A stretch of DNA of 64,000 nucleotides from Mastigocoleus testarum BC008 (GTDB taxonomy: Bacteria; Cyanobacteriota; Cyanobacteriia; Cyanobacteriales; Nostocaceae), in the NCBI RefSeq assembly GCF_001456025.1, contig NZ_LMTZ01000024.1:110470-174469 (forward strand), read 5' to 3'. Shown here piece by piece: positions 8,494-18,572 of this stretch. The translations under genes and the position numbers were made by a program. The first letter of the stretch is position 1. Each line of letters starts with the position of its first letter. The notes under the pieces are model-generated. The model did not search any database. It was not told the DNA's origin and saw only the letters and a list, made by a program, of their open reading frames with translations.

Positions 8494-11400
8494 TCAACTA
8501 TTTATAGATAGAGGATATTGCTCAAACAGCAATTTATATTTTTCTCGAATTTCATTATTGGTATAATCGGGATATCGTTTTAAAGCTTTATATACAGTTG
8601 GATGCTGCGTACATTTGTATATGTTATATAATGTATTCTCAATAGAATTTCTCACCGTATTAATTGGGTCATTTCGCCACATATTTATTAACCTTTCTAT
8701 GACTTTTAATTGATTTAATTCATCCTTATTTATGTTGACTTTACCCAATGCAATCACAGCAGATTGTCTCTTGATTCTGTCTTGACTATTTAGTTGTTCA
8801 ATTAATTCTAGAACTGTGGATTGACAAGGTGGTTGGGGAGTCAGTTGCTCTATATAAAGTGCAGCTTGTCTTGCATTTTCTGAATCTGCTGTTTTTGCGA
8901 TCGACTCTAAAGATGCTTGAGCAGGATTGCGAACGCTACTAAATTTATCTTGGCGGCAAACTTTATTTAATGCATCTATAATTTCTGCTGTAGCTGTGAG
9001 TTTACCTAGTGCGATCGCCGCCTGTTTTCGCACATAAGAATCTGGTTCTTGTTCGTAATCTACTGCTTTGATTAGTTCGCTAACTGCATTTATCGGCGCA
9101 GTGATTCCGATTTCCCCTAATGATTTTGCTGCTGTCGCGCGGACATCGGGTTCTTGCTGTGAGCTACAAAGTAATTGTACGAGATGTTCTCCCGCTTGTT
9201 GGTGTTGACCTAATTTTTCAGCGCTGCTTACTCTAATATCTAAATCCTGACTAGATAAACCTTCGATGAGTATTTCAATAGGTGTGTTGTTTAACTCGTG
9301 AGAATCTTCTCGATTTAACTTACCTGCAAGTGTCAGATTACGTTGAATTCTTTTGATAATTTTTGAAGCTTGAGTTTCTCTTAACTTGATTATCGTGTCG
9401 AAGATTTCTTCTAATGTTTTCCCTGCTGTTTCACGAACATTGCTAATGTAGTCATTTCGCATTGCAGTAACTAAAGCTTCAACTGCTTGCGAAAGTTGTT
9501 CTAAACTGGTTTGATTTTCAAGAATTTTCCCCAGTTCGCGAGTTGCTGTTTCGCGCACATAGCGGTCACCTGCGGGGTTGTTGGGAGAAGGGTTTGCAGG
9601 TAGAGAGAGAAAGTTGATTAATTCGGGAACTGTAATTCCATCATCATACTTTGTTAAAGCTTTAATAGTTGCTACTACCACATCGGGATCTGTATGTTCT
9701 AAGGTTTTTTGTAAAACTAATTTAGCTATATCATTTCTCTTTCCGCTATCTACAAGGTTTCTTTGAGAGGCGATCGCCCATGCTACTTTCTGGCTACTTC
9801 GATCAATCACATTGCGGAGAATATAGTCGCATTTTAGTGAATCTACGATTTCGTAAGTATCTAAAAATATCACCAATGGTTTTTCTTCAACTATTTTGAC
9901 AATTCCAATTCCTAAAGAAACAGCGAGATTTGTTTCTTGCTGTTGAAAAACTTCTAACTCTTGGGGTGACAGTTCAAGCTGGATAAATTTCTCTGCTTGT
10001 TGAAATTCCTTTCGCTCTTCCTCATCTAAACTTACTTCATTTTCGTTTAACAAGTCGATAATTCCATCAACACCTAAAGGACGCAAATTTTCAATAGATT
10101 CTATATTTTTTACACTCGAACTTTTTAATGCTGCGGCAATTTTTTGATTTGCACTACTACACAAATCTTTAGTTTGACGGTAATTTTCGAAGTAATTTTC
10201 CCAACCTTCAAACACAAATTTTTGATAGATTACTTCTAAAACAGTAGTGGGTTCAATATTGTCGTGTCCAACTCTCAATTTGGGGTAGTTTTCATATTCA
10301 ACAGCCCAATCTAAAAATAAATTGTTAATCTTACCTGTGAAAGGTTCTTCAGAAATCATCTGACGCAGACGTCTAAGAAAAGCGGACTTACCCATTCCTT
10401 GATGTCCGTAGAGTAAGAAAATTTGCGGATTATTATCTTGGGATTGTGAATTTAATAAAGAATGTAATATTTGTTTAAAATATTTTTGTTGTTCAAAACG
10501 TTCTATAAATACAAACGGTGCACCATCGGGCTCTGGGATAACATTTTTATTAAAAATATGCTGGTAAATTGGATTGAAAAATTCTAAATAATTACCCCTG
10601 CGCACCACCAAGCCAGTGTAGCGAAACTCAAGCTGTTCGGAAGTCTTATCAATGGGAATTTTACCATTCTGAAAAAGCTGATGACAAAGATGTCGCAATT
10701 TATTACTGTTTTTGCTATCTAATATTCTGCGGTAAATAGTTCTAAAATGTACAGGAGAATCTTGCTTATCGCTATCCCAATACTCAATTATAGTTTGAAT
10801 TAAATTTTGTACTGCTTCTGATTCTGAACCCTCAGGAATCACCTCTCCTTCAGATAGAAGACGACAAATTTTTTGGGTTAAAAAAGGTTGTCCGCCAGTC
10901 CACTTCCACACCTCTTCTAACAGAATACGAAAATCATTTGTTTGGGTACTTAAGCCCGTACCTAAATTCAGTGTTTGGTCTAATTCAAAACCTCTTAATT
11001 CAATCGCTCTACCAATTCCAAAAGTTGGTTTTTGAATCAATTCATATGGAGTTGCTCCGCCAAAAAATGCAAAGGAAATACGTTTATATTCAACATTTTC
11101 GGAACGTTTATTATAAATAGCTGTTATTTGCTTAAAAAATTCATCGGCTACATCAAAATTCAACTCAATGATATTATCAATTTCGTCTACAAAGATAATG
11201 ATATTTTTCTGAATATTTTTTAGTAAAACTTCACCAAAAAAATCTCTAAATCTACTAGCAGGTCTGCTTTGAGTATAATTACAAAACCAATCTGCGAATA
11301 AATTTGTTTCTAATTCTAATCCTTCAGTAATACTAAGGATAATTTGTTCGTACCAGTCTTTGCGGGTAATATCTTGCTCAATGATTTCCGACATATCAAT

Positions 11401-11610
11401 CCAGCAGCATGCACAGTCTTCTGCTTGAAGACGGTGCATTGTTTTCTTACCCAAGCTGGATTTTCCCATTTGACGAGCATTAAAGACATAGCAATACTCT
11501 GCTGATTTAAGAAAGCTGTAAAGCTCGTGGTCTGCTTGACGGCTTACATATGTGGGAGAATCTTTACTTAAAGCTCCCCCGACTTCATACTGAAAATTCT
11601 CCATACTCAT
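8494..11610 (-). CDS. Two-ATPase protein with C-terminal HEAT repeats
   Basis: This 1038-residue protein has two P-loop ATPase modules and a HEAT solenoid. The N-terminal AAA-like module (residues 1-360) has Walker A ARQMGKSS (45-52) and a Walker B-like [10 protein letters not shown], the layout seen in cyanobacterial 'AAA-like domain' proteins. The second, near residue 400, has [17 protein letters not shown], with a Walker B-like LVIFLDTYE later. Residues about 640-1000 are helical repeats of the form [12 protein letters not shown] and [12 protein letters not shown], that is HEAT/PBS-type repeats that bind proteins. Its ATG overlaps the stop of the kinase gene (ATGA), so the two are translationally coupled and probably work together. 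Possibly a STAND-like switch or scaffold; substrate unknown. Confidence 0.82.
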   Translation of the reverse strand: MSMENFQYEVGGALSKDSPTYVSRQADHELYSFLKSAEYCYVFNARQMGKSSLGKKTMHRLQAEDCACCWIDMSEIIEQDITRKDWYEQIILSITEGLELETNLFADWFCNYTQSRPASRFRDFFGEVLLKNIQKNIIIFVDEIDNIIELNFDVADEFFKQITAIYNKRSENVEYKRISFAFFGGATPYELIQKPTFGIGRAIELRGFELDQTLNLGTGLSTQTNDFRILLEEVWKWTGGQPFLTQKICRLLSEGEVIPEGSESEAVQNLIQTIIEYWDSDKQDSPVHFRTIYRRILDSKNSNKLRHLCHQLFQNGKIPIDKTSEQLEFRYTGLVVRRGNYLEFFNPIYQHIFNKNVIPEPDGAPFVFIERFEQQKYFKQILHSLLNSQSQDNNPQIFLLYGHQGMGKSAFLRRLRQMISEEPFTGKINNLFLDWAVEYENYPKLRVGHDNIEPTTVLEVIYQKFVFEGWENYFENYRQTKDLCSSANQKIAAALKSSSVKNIESIENLRPLGVDGIIDLLNENEVSLDEEERKEFQQAEKFIQLELSPQELEVFQQQETNLAVSLGIGIVKIVEEKPLVIFLDTYEIVDSLKCDYILRNVIDRSSQKVAWAIASQRNLVDSGKRNDIAKLVLQKTLEHTDPDVVVATIKALTKYDDGITVPELINFLSLPANPSPNNPAGDRYVRETATRELGKILENQTSLEQLSQAVEALVTAMRNDYISNVRETAGKTLEEIFDTIIKLRETQASKIIKRIQRNLTLAGKLNREDSHELNNTPIEILIEGLSSQDLDIRVSSAEKLGQHQQAGEHLVQLLCSSQQEPDVRATAAKSLGEIGITAPINAVSELIKAVDYEQEPDSYVRKQAAIALGKLTATAEIIDALNKVCRQDKFSSVRNPAQASLESIAKTADSENARQAALYIEQLTPQPPCQSTVLELIEQLNSQDRIKRQSAVIALGKVNINKDELNQLKVIERLINMWRNDPINTVRNSIENTLYNIYKCTQHPTVYKALKRYPDYTNNEIREKYKLLFEQYPLSINS

Positions 11611-13640
11611 CTTTCTAATCCTAAATGCTGGCGAAAGTAGAGGCGATATAACTTACAAAAACATTTGACTTTGTTGGGATTATTTTTGTCACGCCCGATT
11701 AATCCCATACTTTCTAAAATATTTGCTTTTTGAGCATCTATCTGTACTGCTTCTTTTGCTGCTAACACCTTTCGATACTCATTTTTGACGTCATATTTTT
11801 CTAAGTTCCCCCAGTGATAAAGCAAATCTCTTGAGAAAGGACCTGCTTCAGTTGGTGCTAACTGCAAAAATTTAGAAAATGTCATTTCTTGATTGGCAAT
11901 ATTGTATAGAGCAACACGCACCATATAAGGATGACCTCCGACCATTTCCATCAACTGGTTGATTTGCTCGGATGTCCAATTCAATCCATGTTTTTGTAAT
12001 AATTGTTCGATCTGCGATTCTTCAAATTCTGGTAAATCAATAGATTCTCCAACGTTAAAAGGCGATTTATTTTTACTTGTTTCTGTATAGTCCTGAGAAT
12101 GTACAATTATCATTTTCAGTTTTTGCCAAATTGCTTCCGATGCACGTTTTTCGTAAAAAACTCGCAAAAGTGCAAAAAATTCAGCATCTATTTGAGAATT
12201 ACCAAATATTCTATCGACTTCATCTAAGACAATGACTAAAGGTTTATTAATGACTGTAAGTATATATTTTTGAATATATATTCTACATTTAGCCTTATTA
12301 TTTGGAACTAAAGAATTCTGCCAATGCTCGGCGACATTATTCTCTATTTGCAATCCTTTATCGTTCAATTCTTGGATAATACTTTCGCAGAAATTTTGCA
12401 AGAAAATGCCTAAATTTTGCAATGGTTTTGTATCTAATTTGTCAAATTCTTGAAAATTTAAACAGACAATATGAAATCCTTGTTCTCGTTCATGCTCAAT
12501 CATGCGAATAGTTGCAGAGGTTTTACCCCACTTTCTTGGGGCTTTAACTCGTCTCAAAGCTGTACTGCGCCCATACATATTACTACTGCAACGTTCTATG
12601 TAAAATGGCGAATTTAAAGGAACCGGACCATTTGGGACTTCCAATGGTGGAATTGTGTCATCATAATTATCCAGTGATGGGACATCTATCCGTGGTGGAA
12701 ATGGGGATTGTAAAGAGTTAGTGGTTTCATCAGTGTTATCTAGAATCTTTTCCAACTCTTGCAGTGCTATTCTGGCATCTTGGTACCGCTTTCGAGGAGC
12801 AAAAGAAACCATTGTGCTCAAAAAGTCTGCGAAAGCTTGACTAACACTATCGCCGACCTCATTACGCCAAATTACTTTACCATTTTCTTTGAATAATTCG
12901 ATTGCAGATATTCCAGTTAAGGCTTGGATGGCTGTGATTCCGAGTGCGTAAATGTCGCTGCTAAAAAAATCTGGCTTTCCTTCTGACTGTTCCGGTGGTG
13001 CATACCCGGGAGTACAAAAGACAAGCGTATTTGGATTTATGCGGATTTTTCCATTCTCCACTACCTGGGTACTAATTTGCTTCACCGAGCCAAAGTCTAT
13101 TACTACCAGTTGGCGATCGCTCCTTCTGCGCATTATGTTCGCCGGTTTTATGTCCATATGAAGTATTCCTTCCTTATGAACAAAGGTGAGTACTTCTAAA
13201 ATTTCTGCTAGAAATTCTGTGGTCTGGGCTTCACTCCAACGTTCTCCCGGTCGAATTTCCTCACTTAAATCATGTCCATCAATATATTCTTGTATGAGAT
13301 AAAATTCTTTATTTTGTTCCAAATAATCATAAACTTCGGGAATCTGGGGATGGTATTGTCCCAGTTTTTTAAGAACAGATGCTTCTTGAGAAAACTGTTT
13401 CCAAATCTGTGGATCTGTTATGGTTGGCTTGAGTTTTTTTACTACATAGTACTTATCATCTTGAGAATCTAGACTTTCAGCAATAAAAGTTTCTCCAAAA
13501 CCACCTCCTCCCATCCGATGCTTAATTCTGTACTTCTCGCGCAGTATTTTACCTATCATAGAATTATGTCCATCGCGCCTTCCTGGAAATAGCCAATTTC
13601 TTGGAAAACTCATTTGCCATTTCATTTGAGAATTTCTCAT
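11607..13640 (-). CDS. Ser/Thr protein kinase fused to an AAA-like ATPase
   Basis: The N-terminal half (about residues 30-300) is a Hanks-type kinase: glycine loop GGGGFGETF, Lys in YYVVKKLKP, catalytic loop [10 protein letters not shown] and IDFGS. The usual HRD is HMD, so it is a non-RD kinase and may not need activation-loop phosphorylation. The C-terminal half is an ATPase of the AAA-like group with a P-loop in APRKWGKTS and a Walker B-like [12 protein letters not shown]. The kinase signature [12 protein letters not shown] begins at an internal ATG at 13559, a realistic alternative start. The stop overlaps the start of the ATPase/HEAT gene. An FHA regulator lies upstream on the same strand and is the obvious candidate reader or substrate. 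Confidence 0.88.
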   Translation of the reverse strand: MRNSQMKWQMSFPRNWLFPGRRDGHNSMIGKILREKYRIKHRMGGGGFGETFIAESLDSQDDKYYVVKKLKPTITDPQIWKQFSQEASVLKKLGQYHPQIPEVYDYLEQNKEFYLIQEYIDGHDLSEEIRPGERWSEAQTTEFLAEILEVLTFVHKEGILHMDIKPANIMRRRSDRQLVVIDFGSVKQISTQVVENGKIRINPNTLVFCTPGYAPPEQSEGKPDFFSSDIYALGITAIQALTGISAIELFKENGKVIWRNEVGDSVSQAFADFLSTMVSFAPRKRYQDARIALQELEKILDNTDETTNSLQSPFPPRIDVPSLDNYDDTIPPLEVPNGPVPLNSPFYIERCSSNMYGRSTALRRVKAPRKWGKTSATIRMIEHEREQGFHIVCLNFQEFDKLDTKPLQNLGIFLQNFCESIIQELNDKGLQIENNVAEHWQNSLVPNNKAKCRIYIQKYILTVINKPLVIVLDEVDRIFGNSQIDAEFFALLRVFYEKRASEAIWQKLKMIIVHSQDYTETSKNKSPFNVGESIDLPEFEESQIEQLLQKHGLNWTSEQINQLMEMVGGHPYMVRVALYNIANQEMTFSKFLQLAPTEAGPFSRDLLYHWGNLEKYDVKNEYRKVLAAKEAVQIDAQKANILESMGLIGRDKNNPNKVKCFCKLYRLYFRQHLGLER

Positions 13641-13965
13641 AATTCTTCATAAGTTATAATATTATTCGTCAAAATCTACATGGTGTCTGCTTTCCTGTAT
13701 GGTAATTGCAAGCTACTATATGTTACTTAAGGCTACATCTTTATTTTGATGCGAGATTTCTATTTTTATAAAACTTATTTACTTAAAAGGGAGCAGCGAA
13801 CAAAAAAGCTGATAACTTTTGACTTTTGTTAGCGGATCCGCAGGTAGCGCAGCTATAAGCCTCTAGCGTATCCGTAGGACATGTTTTGTTTGCGTTTTGC
13901 ACGCGTCGTCCAAACAGCTTCGCTGTATTTGCATGACTGCAGGTCATATGCTTTACTTTTTACTT
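13641..13965. other. Gap between FHA regulator and kinase, holding dispersed repeat copy B
   Basis: This 325-bp gap has an A/T-rich half next to the kinase, presumably its promoter. It also has a G/C-rich repeat block at 13828-13950, which lies just after the stop of the FHA gene. No gene is visible. Confidence 0.55.
13828..13950. repeat. Dispersed GC-rich repeat, copy B
   Basis: It shares GGTAGCGCAGCTATA (13843-13857) and a terminal CTGCAGGTCATA (near 13937) with copy A at 3190-3317. The middle parts differ. An internal inverted pair, CAAACAGCTTCG against related bases upstream, hints at secondary structure. Like copy A it lies immediately downstream of a minus-strand stop codon. Confidence 0.65.
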
Positions 13966-14748
13966 TTAAGTTCCCCCTCCCATGTTCTCTTGTCCATCAA
14001 GATCGACGTAAAGTATATAACCACTACCTTTGACGGTTTGGAGAAACTTGGGTTCACCAGAGTCTGCTTCTATTTTGTTGCGAATGCTCCAAATTAAGCG
14101 ATTTACTTCTGTGTTAGTATGACCAAACTTTTCTAACCAAATTGCTTGTACTAATTCTTCGTAACTACACATTACTGGCTCATTCCTATTTTCGTGGTTG
14201 CGCTGAGCCATATGCTTAATCAATCTCCTTTCTTGTGGAGTTAATTTAATTTCTTCTCGATTTCGAGAGGTTTTACGAAACAGCTTTTCTTGGGGAAAGC
14301 TATATTCCAAAGACTTTACATATTGAAATTTTTTGACTTCCTCTGTCTGGTTTGGATCTCGAAATGTAAAATGCCAAAATATATAATCATCTGGTTCAAT
14401 AAAATTACCCAATATTAGAATTTCATCCCCATCAGCCAAAGCTAACTTTCCATCACTGCGAACATCAAGAAAATCTTCTTTTTTGAAACGCTGAACAAAA
14501 GTACCATTGGCACTACCTTCATCTACAACCCACCATTGACCGATATTATGCTCTAACATACAGTGCTTTCGAGATACTTTCTTTTTCGGATCGGGTAATA
14601 CAATGTCATTTTCTTTAGAGCGTCCTATTGTCACAAAATTTTTGTATTGCTGCTGTTGAATAATATCTTTAAGGTTGATTAAATCAGACGAACCATCTGG
14701 TCTTTGAACTTCTAAAAATGGGTATTCTGAATCCATTAATTTATCCAA
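13966..14748 (-). CDS. FHA domain / winged-helix DNA-binding regulator
   Basis: This 260-residue protein joins a phosphothreonine-binding FHA domain to an OmpR-type winged helix. The FHA signature is at residues 35-90: TIGRSKENDIVL, VSRKHC and SANGTFV. The C-terminal domain (about 165-250) has LTPQERRLIKHMA, a recognition-helix region around NTEVNRLIWSIRNKIE, and the hairpin LQTVKGSGYIL. There is no receiver domain, so control is likely by binding a phosphorylated partner rather than by a histidine kinase. The Ser/Thr kinase gene directly downstream on the same strand is the best candidate for that signal. Domain calls are firm; the regulatory link is inference. Confidence 0.9.
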   Translation of the reverse strand: MDKLMDSEYPFLEVQRPDGSSDLINLKDIIQQQQYKNFVTIGRSKENDIVLPDPKKKVSRKHCMLEHNIGQWWVVDEGSANGTFVQRFKKEDFLDVRSDGKLALADGDEILILGNFIEPDDYIFWHFTFRDPNQTEEVKKFQYVKSLEYSFPQEKLFRKTSRNREEIKLTPQERRLIKHMAQRNHENRNEPVMCSYEELVQAIWLEKFGHTNTEVNRLIWSIRNKIEADSGEPKFLQTVKGSGYILYVDLDGQENMGGGT

Positions 14749-15414
14749 GCAAATTACAGCTTTTCGCTTTCCTATAAGATTATCACCACATTCCTTTTAT
14801 ATGAATTGAATATGAATTGAAAAATTATCGCCTGCGGTTGATGTTGAGGGAATAAGAAGGTTAATAGATATCTCCGGAAATTAAGTTTTATTTCAGTAAT
14901 CACACTAGTTTCAAGCTAATTATCGGAGAGATCTAATTTATCTGATATCTCCCTGATGTTGTTCGTGTGTAAGTCCTGGTTTATCTTATTAAGTATGACA
15001 GATTAGTTTGTCGTCAAAACCCTATAGAGACGTAGCGGTGCTAAATCTCTACAACTGCGTTCTCCAATTAGTCGGGATATTTAGAGGGTTTAAGAAATTT
15101 TTCCTAAACCCTAGGTACAACACCAACTCCCGTCTCCTGAAAACTCTTAAAGAAATAACTATAAAGTATTTGTTATTTTTGTTTTATTTATTGCTTTTAA
15201 TGTAAGTATTTCGATGTAGAAAGCTAATGAGATGACTATAACCCATATTCTGCACTCAAAAATGTCACAATTGCCCAGAATGTAACAATTGGTCTCGAAA
15301 AATAAAGTCGTAGCAACATGGAATCTACACAATAGCTACCATGATCTCATGAGAACAAAAAGCGTAATATTCGACTCCACAACCCAGACGGTACACAAAC
15401 CTACTAAAAACCAT
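14749..15414. other. Gene-free gap between dctM and the FHA regulator
   Basis: This 666-bp stretch has no convincing gene; the one plus-strand reading frame here lacks family features. It holds a strong hairpin at 15085-15112 and a short TAGAGA/TCTCTA hairpin near 15025-15051. Close to the FHA gene it also has a cluster of short inverted copies of ATCTCCG/CGGAGAT (about 14866-14955) that could be regulatory. Confidence 0.5.
15085..15112. terminator. Strong hairpin downstream of the TRAP genes
   Basis: AGGGTTTA (15085-15092) pairs exactly with TAAACCCT (15105-15112), with four more pairs inside around one mismatch. It is about 300 bp past the dctM stop on the minus strand. No T-run follows, so terminator function is only possible. 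Confidence 0.4.
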
Positions 15415-16761
15415 TTACCCAACCGATCGCGTCGCTAAAGATGGAAGAAAACTCACAATTCCTGGGAAAATAATTATTAGTAACAAAACTACCAGTTGCA
15501 AAATTACAAAAGGAATTGCACCCCGGTAAATGTCGCTAGTAGTAACTTCTGGTGGTGCAACACCTCGGAGGTAAAATAACGCAAATCCAAAAGGTGGTGT
15601 CAGGAAAGATGTTTGCAGATTTGCTCCCAAAACTACACCATACCAAACCAGATCGATTCCCAATTGCTGGGCAATCGGTACAAATAACGGTATGACAATA
15701 AAAGCAATTTCGAAAAAGTCAATAAAAAAGCCCAATAGCAATACCACCAACATACTGACAGTCATAAAACCAATTTGACCGCCAGGTATACTGCTCAAAA
15801 ATGTAGACATAATGTGTTCGCCATTTAGCCCTTGGAAAATGAAGCTAAAAGCAGTCGAACCCAGCAAAATAAAAATCACCATACTAGTGATCTGTAAGGT
15901 TGCATCACATACATCACTCAAAGTTTTGATGGTAAGTTTGCCATTGAAAGCAGCAAGGATAATCGCACCTACACAACCAACAGCACCAGCTTCTGTCGCT
16001 GCAGCAAAACCAAAAAATATACTACCAAGTACAAACAAGATTAGTAGCAAAGGTGGTACCATCACGCTACAAACCCTTTTAAATATTGCCTTACCACCAA
16101 TTTCTCGTACTTCCGCAGGTAAGGGTGGAGCTAAATCAGGTTTGAGAAAAGACACAATTAAAACATGCAATCCAAAAGCACCAGCCATCATCAAGCCAGG
16201 AATTAAAGAACCAATAAATAAATCTCCCACCGAGATTCCTAACTGATCTCCTAGTACCACCAACACAACACTAGGTGGAATGATTTGTCCTAAAGTTCCA
16301 GAAGCAGCAATCACACCTACAGCTAATTGCTTGTTATAGCCATAACGCAACATAATCGGTAGGGAAATCAAACCCATTGCAACTACCGTCGCTGCGACAA
16401 CACCTGTAGTTGCAGCTAATAGAGCGCCAACAATGACTACAGCTAATGCTAGACCGCCACGCAAACGTCCCAGCAAAATCCCCATAGTTTCCAACAATCT
16501 TTCAGCTATTCCAGTTTTTTCCAGCATCGATCCCATGAAAATAAAAAAGGGAATAGCCAAGAGATTGTACTTTGCCATGATGTCAAAAATACGGTCTGCG
16601 ATCGCTTGGAAAAAGATTGGTTCAAAAAACCCGAACCCAACCCCAATAAATCCGAATATAATAGCGACAGCACCCAGAGAGAAAGCGACAGGATAACCTA
16701 CAGACAGTAATAATAAGGCACCCACAAACATTAATGGGCCCAAAAAATCATCAATTACCAT
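15415..16761 (-). CDS. dctM: TRAP transporter large permease subunit DctM
   Basis: This 448-residue, roughly 12-helix protein is the ion-coupled translocation subunit of a TRAP transporter. Family features include the N-terminal LLLLSVGYPVAFSLG, the IPFFIFMGSMLEKTGIAERL segment, the ASGTLGQIIPPSVVLVVLGDQ loop (residues about 155-178) and FLTPPFGFALFYLRG near residue 395. Length is normal. Its start overlaps the DctQ gene by 11 bp, so the two are translationally coupled. No DctP solute-binding protein is in the window, so the substrate cannot be named. In cyanobacteria such systems have been linked to glutamate and other carboxylates. Confidence 0.93.
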   Translation of the reverse strand: MVIDDFLGPLMFVGALLLLSVGYPVAFSLGAVAIIFGFIGVGFGFFEPIFFQAIADRIFDIMAKYNLLAIPFFIFMGSMLEKTGIAERLLETMGILLGRLRGGLALAVVIVGALLAATTGVVAATVVAMGLISLPIMLRYGYNKQLAVGVIAASGTLGQIIPPSVVLVVLGDQLGISVGDLFIGSLIPGLMMAGAFGLHVLIVSFLKPDLAPPLPAEVREIGGKAIFKRVCSVMVPPLLLILFVLGSIFFGFAAATEAGAVGCVGAIILAAFNGKLTIKTLSDVCDATLQITSMVIFILLGSTAFSFIFQGLNGEHIMSTFLSSIPGGQIGFMTVSMLVVLLLGFFIDFFEIAFIVIPLFVPIAQQLGIDLVWYGVVLGANLQTSFLTPPFGFALFYLRGVAPPEVTTSDIYRGAIPFVILQLVVLLLIIIFPGIVSFLPSLATRSVG

Positions 16762-17299
16762 TCTCTTCCTCCTGAGCTTCTATTCTCCCTGTAATAATGG
16801 CCACACTTTTGATTGCCTGGGAAATTCCCTGTAAAATTAGTAGAGAAAAACCGACTATAATTAAACTTTTAATTGGATAACGCGGTAAACCGTTTGGGTC
16901 GGGTGACTGCTCCAAGATTTGCCAAGAAGTAATAATCCCATCCCAAGAAAAAATAATGGTCCAGATGCAGAAAGGAAGTAAAAATAAAATTGTTCCCAAC
17001 AAATCTGCAATTGCTTTTTGTCTGCGGTTAAATTTACTATAAAAAATATCGACGCGGACATGCCCATTATTGTTGAGTACGTAAGCCGCGCCAAGAAAAA
17101 ATATTAAATCAAAAAGATACCATTGAGCTTCAATATAAGCATTTGAACTCAGATTTGTACCTATCAGTTGTCCTAAACGTCGTCCGACAACATTCCAGGT
17201 ACCGATAATTATCATTACCAGTACCAGCCAGCTGCTCCACTTACCAATACGTTGATTAAATCCATCAATTAATCGGGATATTTTTAACAGTTGCTCCAA
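16751..17299 (-). CDS. dctQ: TRAP transporter small permease subunit DctQ
   Basis: A four-helix membrane protein of about 182 residues, the small subunit that pairs with DctM. Helices are visible at WLVLVMIIIGTWNVVGRR, FDLIFFLGAAYVLNNNGHVRVDIF, IADLLGTILFLLPFCIWTIIF and IKSLIIVGFSLLILQGI (each read approximately). The GHVRVD element after helix 2 is typical. The frame is open to a TTG at 17344, but I prefer the TTG at 17299 (LEQLLKISRLIDGFN) because AAGGGGA lies just upstream and the protein then starts like its relatives. It overlaps dctM. Confidence 0.88.
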   Translation of the reverse strand: MEQLLKISRLIDGFNQRIGKWSSWLVLVMIIIGTWNVVGRRLGQLIGTNLSSNAYIEAQWYLFDLIFFLGAAYVLNNNGHVRVDIFYSKFNRRQKAIADLLGTILFLLPFCIWTIIFSWDGIITSWQILEQSPDPNGLPRYPIKSLIIVGFSLLILQGISQAIKSVAIITGRIEAQEEENGN

Positions 17300-17380
17300 C
17301 GCCCCGTTCCCCTTTTTACACCGTAAAAGTAGTTTACAGCCCAAAAGGGATAAGTGATGTTAATTAGTTCGCATTTTGTT

Positions 17381-17589
17381 GGGGATTGGGGATTGGCGAC
17401 TGGCGACTGGGGATTAGCGACTAGCGTTAGTGGCTAGCGTAAGCGTACCGGATCCGTAGGTAGCGCAGCTAGAGGCTCTGTCACAAATATTGAATTAAAT
17501 TTTATCTCCCAAAAACCCACAGAGTCAACAGCCTAGTTTTTACTCCCAATCCCCAATCCCTAATCCCCAATCCCTAATCCCCAGTCCCC
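17381..17589. repeat. Inverted heptamer-type repeat pair flanking repeat copy C
   Basis: GGGGATTGGGGATTGG at 17381-17396 is matched in inverse orientation by CCAATCCCCAATCCCT at 17546-17561 (15 of 16 pairing). Further degenerate copies run to 17425 and to 17589. Between them, at 17459-17471, is GGTAGCGCAGCTA, a partial copy of the dispersed repeat found at 3221 and 13843. The right arm supplies the last codons and stop of the next gene upstream. Confidence 0.75.
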
Positions 17590-18374
17590 AACACAACACC
17601 CCAAAAATAATCTTCAAACAAACTTTCGTCTTGGTCAATTTGCAATTTTTGTCCCCAGGAGTAAACGTCTAAGCTAATACGCTTATTGTCTTCTTCCCAT
17701 TCATCATCTTGAATGGAAATATTTCCCATAATTGAAAGCCAATGATTCGGACTGGGAAGAAATGAAAGTTCTTTACCAAATAAACTTTGACTGGTAATTA
17801 AACCAAAAGCCACACCACCCGATGCAATTACTTCTCTGGCTTCTTTTAATGCTTCCCATTCACCGTAAAGAAAAGTATTGTGATATCTGACGTAACTATA
17901 ACCCAATACTTCTTTTGTCCAACCCTTCATTTGCCATGATTTGGTTAAACCTGCCAAATTTCGCATGATTTCCGGTGCGTCTGCTTCCACCGGTAAGAAA
18001 CGATTTTCTGATTCTCGCAAAGTTGATAATATCATCCAATCTACTGGATTCATTCGCAAGCGACATTCACTATGACGTAGTTTTTCCGAAGCTTTAAAGC
18101 GGACACTTTTACCTTCAAATCCACCTGTTTCGTAGATACTACGACAAATTTCCAAATAACGTAATGGTTGAGTACGTACTAACTCAAACAAGATTGCAGC
18201 CGGTCCACAAAAAATTTGTTTTCCTTGATTGACCTGAAAAGGATCTTGCAAACGTAATTTAATTTGTGCCAATAATAGGTTTTTATCTAAACATTTCCAA
18301 GCGCTGGGAGATGAGGATTCCTCAAACTTGACTAATGCAGTTCTGACGGTTGGAGCTAGAGTTTGGGAAAGCAT
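17574..18374 (-). CDS. Unknown protein with papain-like Cys/His features
   Basis: A soluble protein of about 266 residues that I cannot assign to a named family. CGPAAILFEL at about residue 56 resembles the nucleophile helix of papain-fold cysteine peptidases and transglutaminase-like proteins. PNHWLSIMG (about residue 220), followed by a beta strand SLDVYSWGQ, could supply the His and Asp. This is a fold guess from motif order only. The ATG at 18374 is used; the preceding TTG is less likely. The last residues (GTGD) and the TAG stop lie inside a GGGGATTAG heptamer-type repeat, so the original C-terminus may have been altered. It precedes dctQ on the same strand after about 275 bp of repeats, so co-transcription is doubtful. 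Confidence 0.7.
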   Translation of the reverse strand: MLSQTLAPTVRTALVKFEESSSPSAWKCLDKNLLLAQIKLRLQDPFQVNQGKQIFCGPAAILFELVRTQPLRYLEICRSIYETGGFEGKSVRFKASEKLRHSECRLRMNPVDWMILSTLRESENRFLPVEADAPEIMRNLAGLTKSWQMKGWTKEVLGYSYVRYHNTFLYGEWEALKEAREVIASGGVAFGLITSQSLFGKELSFLPSPNHWLSIMGNISIQDDEWEEDNKRISLDVYSWGQKLQIDQDESLFEDYFWGVVLGTGD

Positions 18375-18572
18375 CAATATTTTTTAGTATAAAAAAGTAC
18401 ATTTTAATCAGACAATAGACATTATAGCGATGTCTGTTATCTGCGAATCCAGTAGACATCTGCAAGAGATTACTTCGAGACCCAGGAATATGTGTCTCTA
18501 CTGAGGTTCAGATCGGAAATCTCCCATGATTTTGTCGGAGATGCCTAGTATATTTATACAGAGATGATGGAA

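Noticed and set aside
8324..8566. Plus-strand frame with 14-residue repeats (AACGGTQCYPQ type)
   Set aside because: It is a reading of the 42-bp DNA tandem repeat running into the 3' end of the ATPase/HEAT gene; there is no ribosome site or family match.
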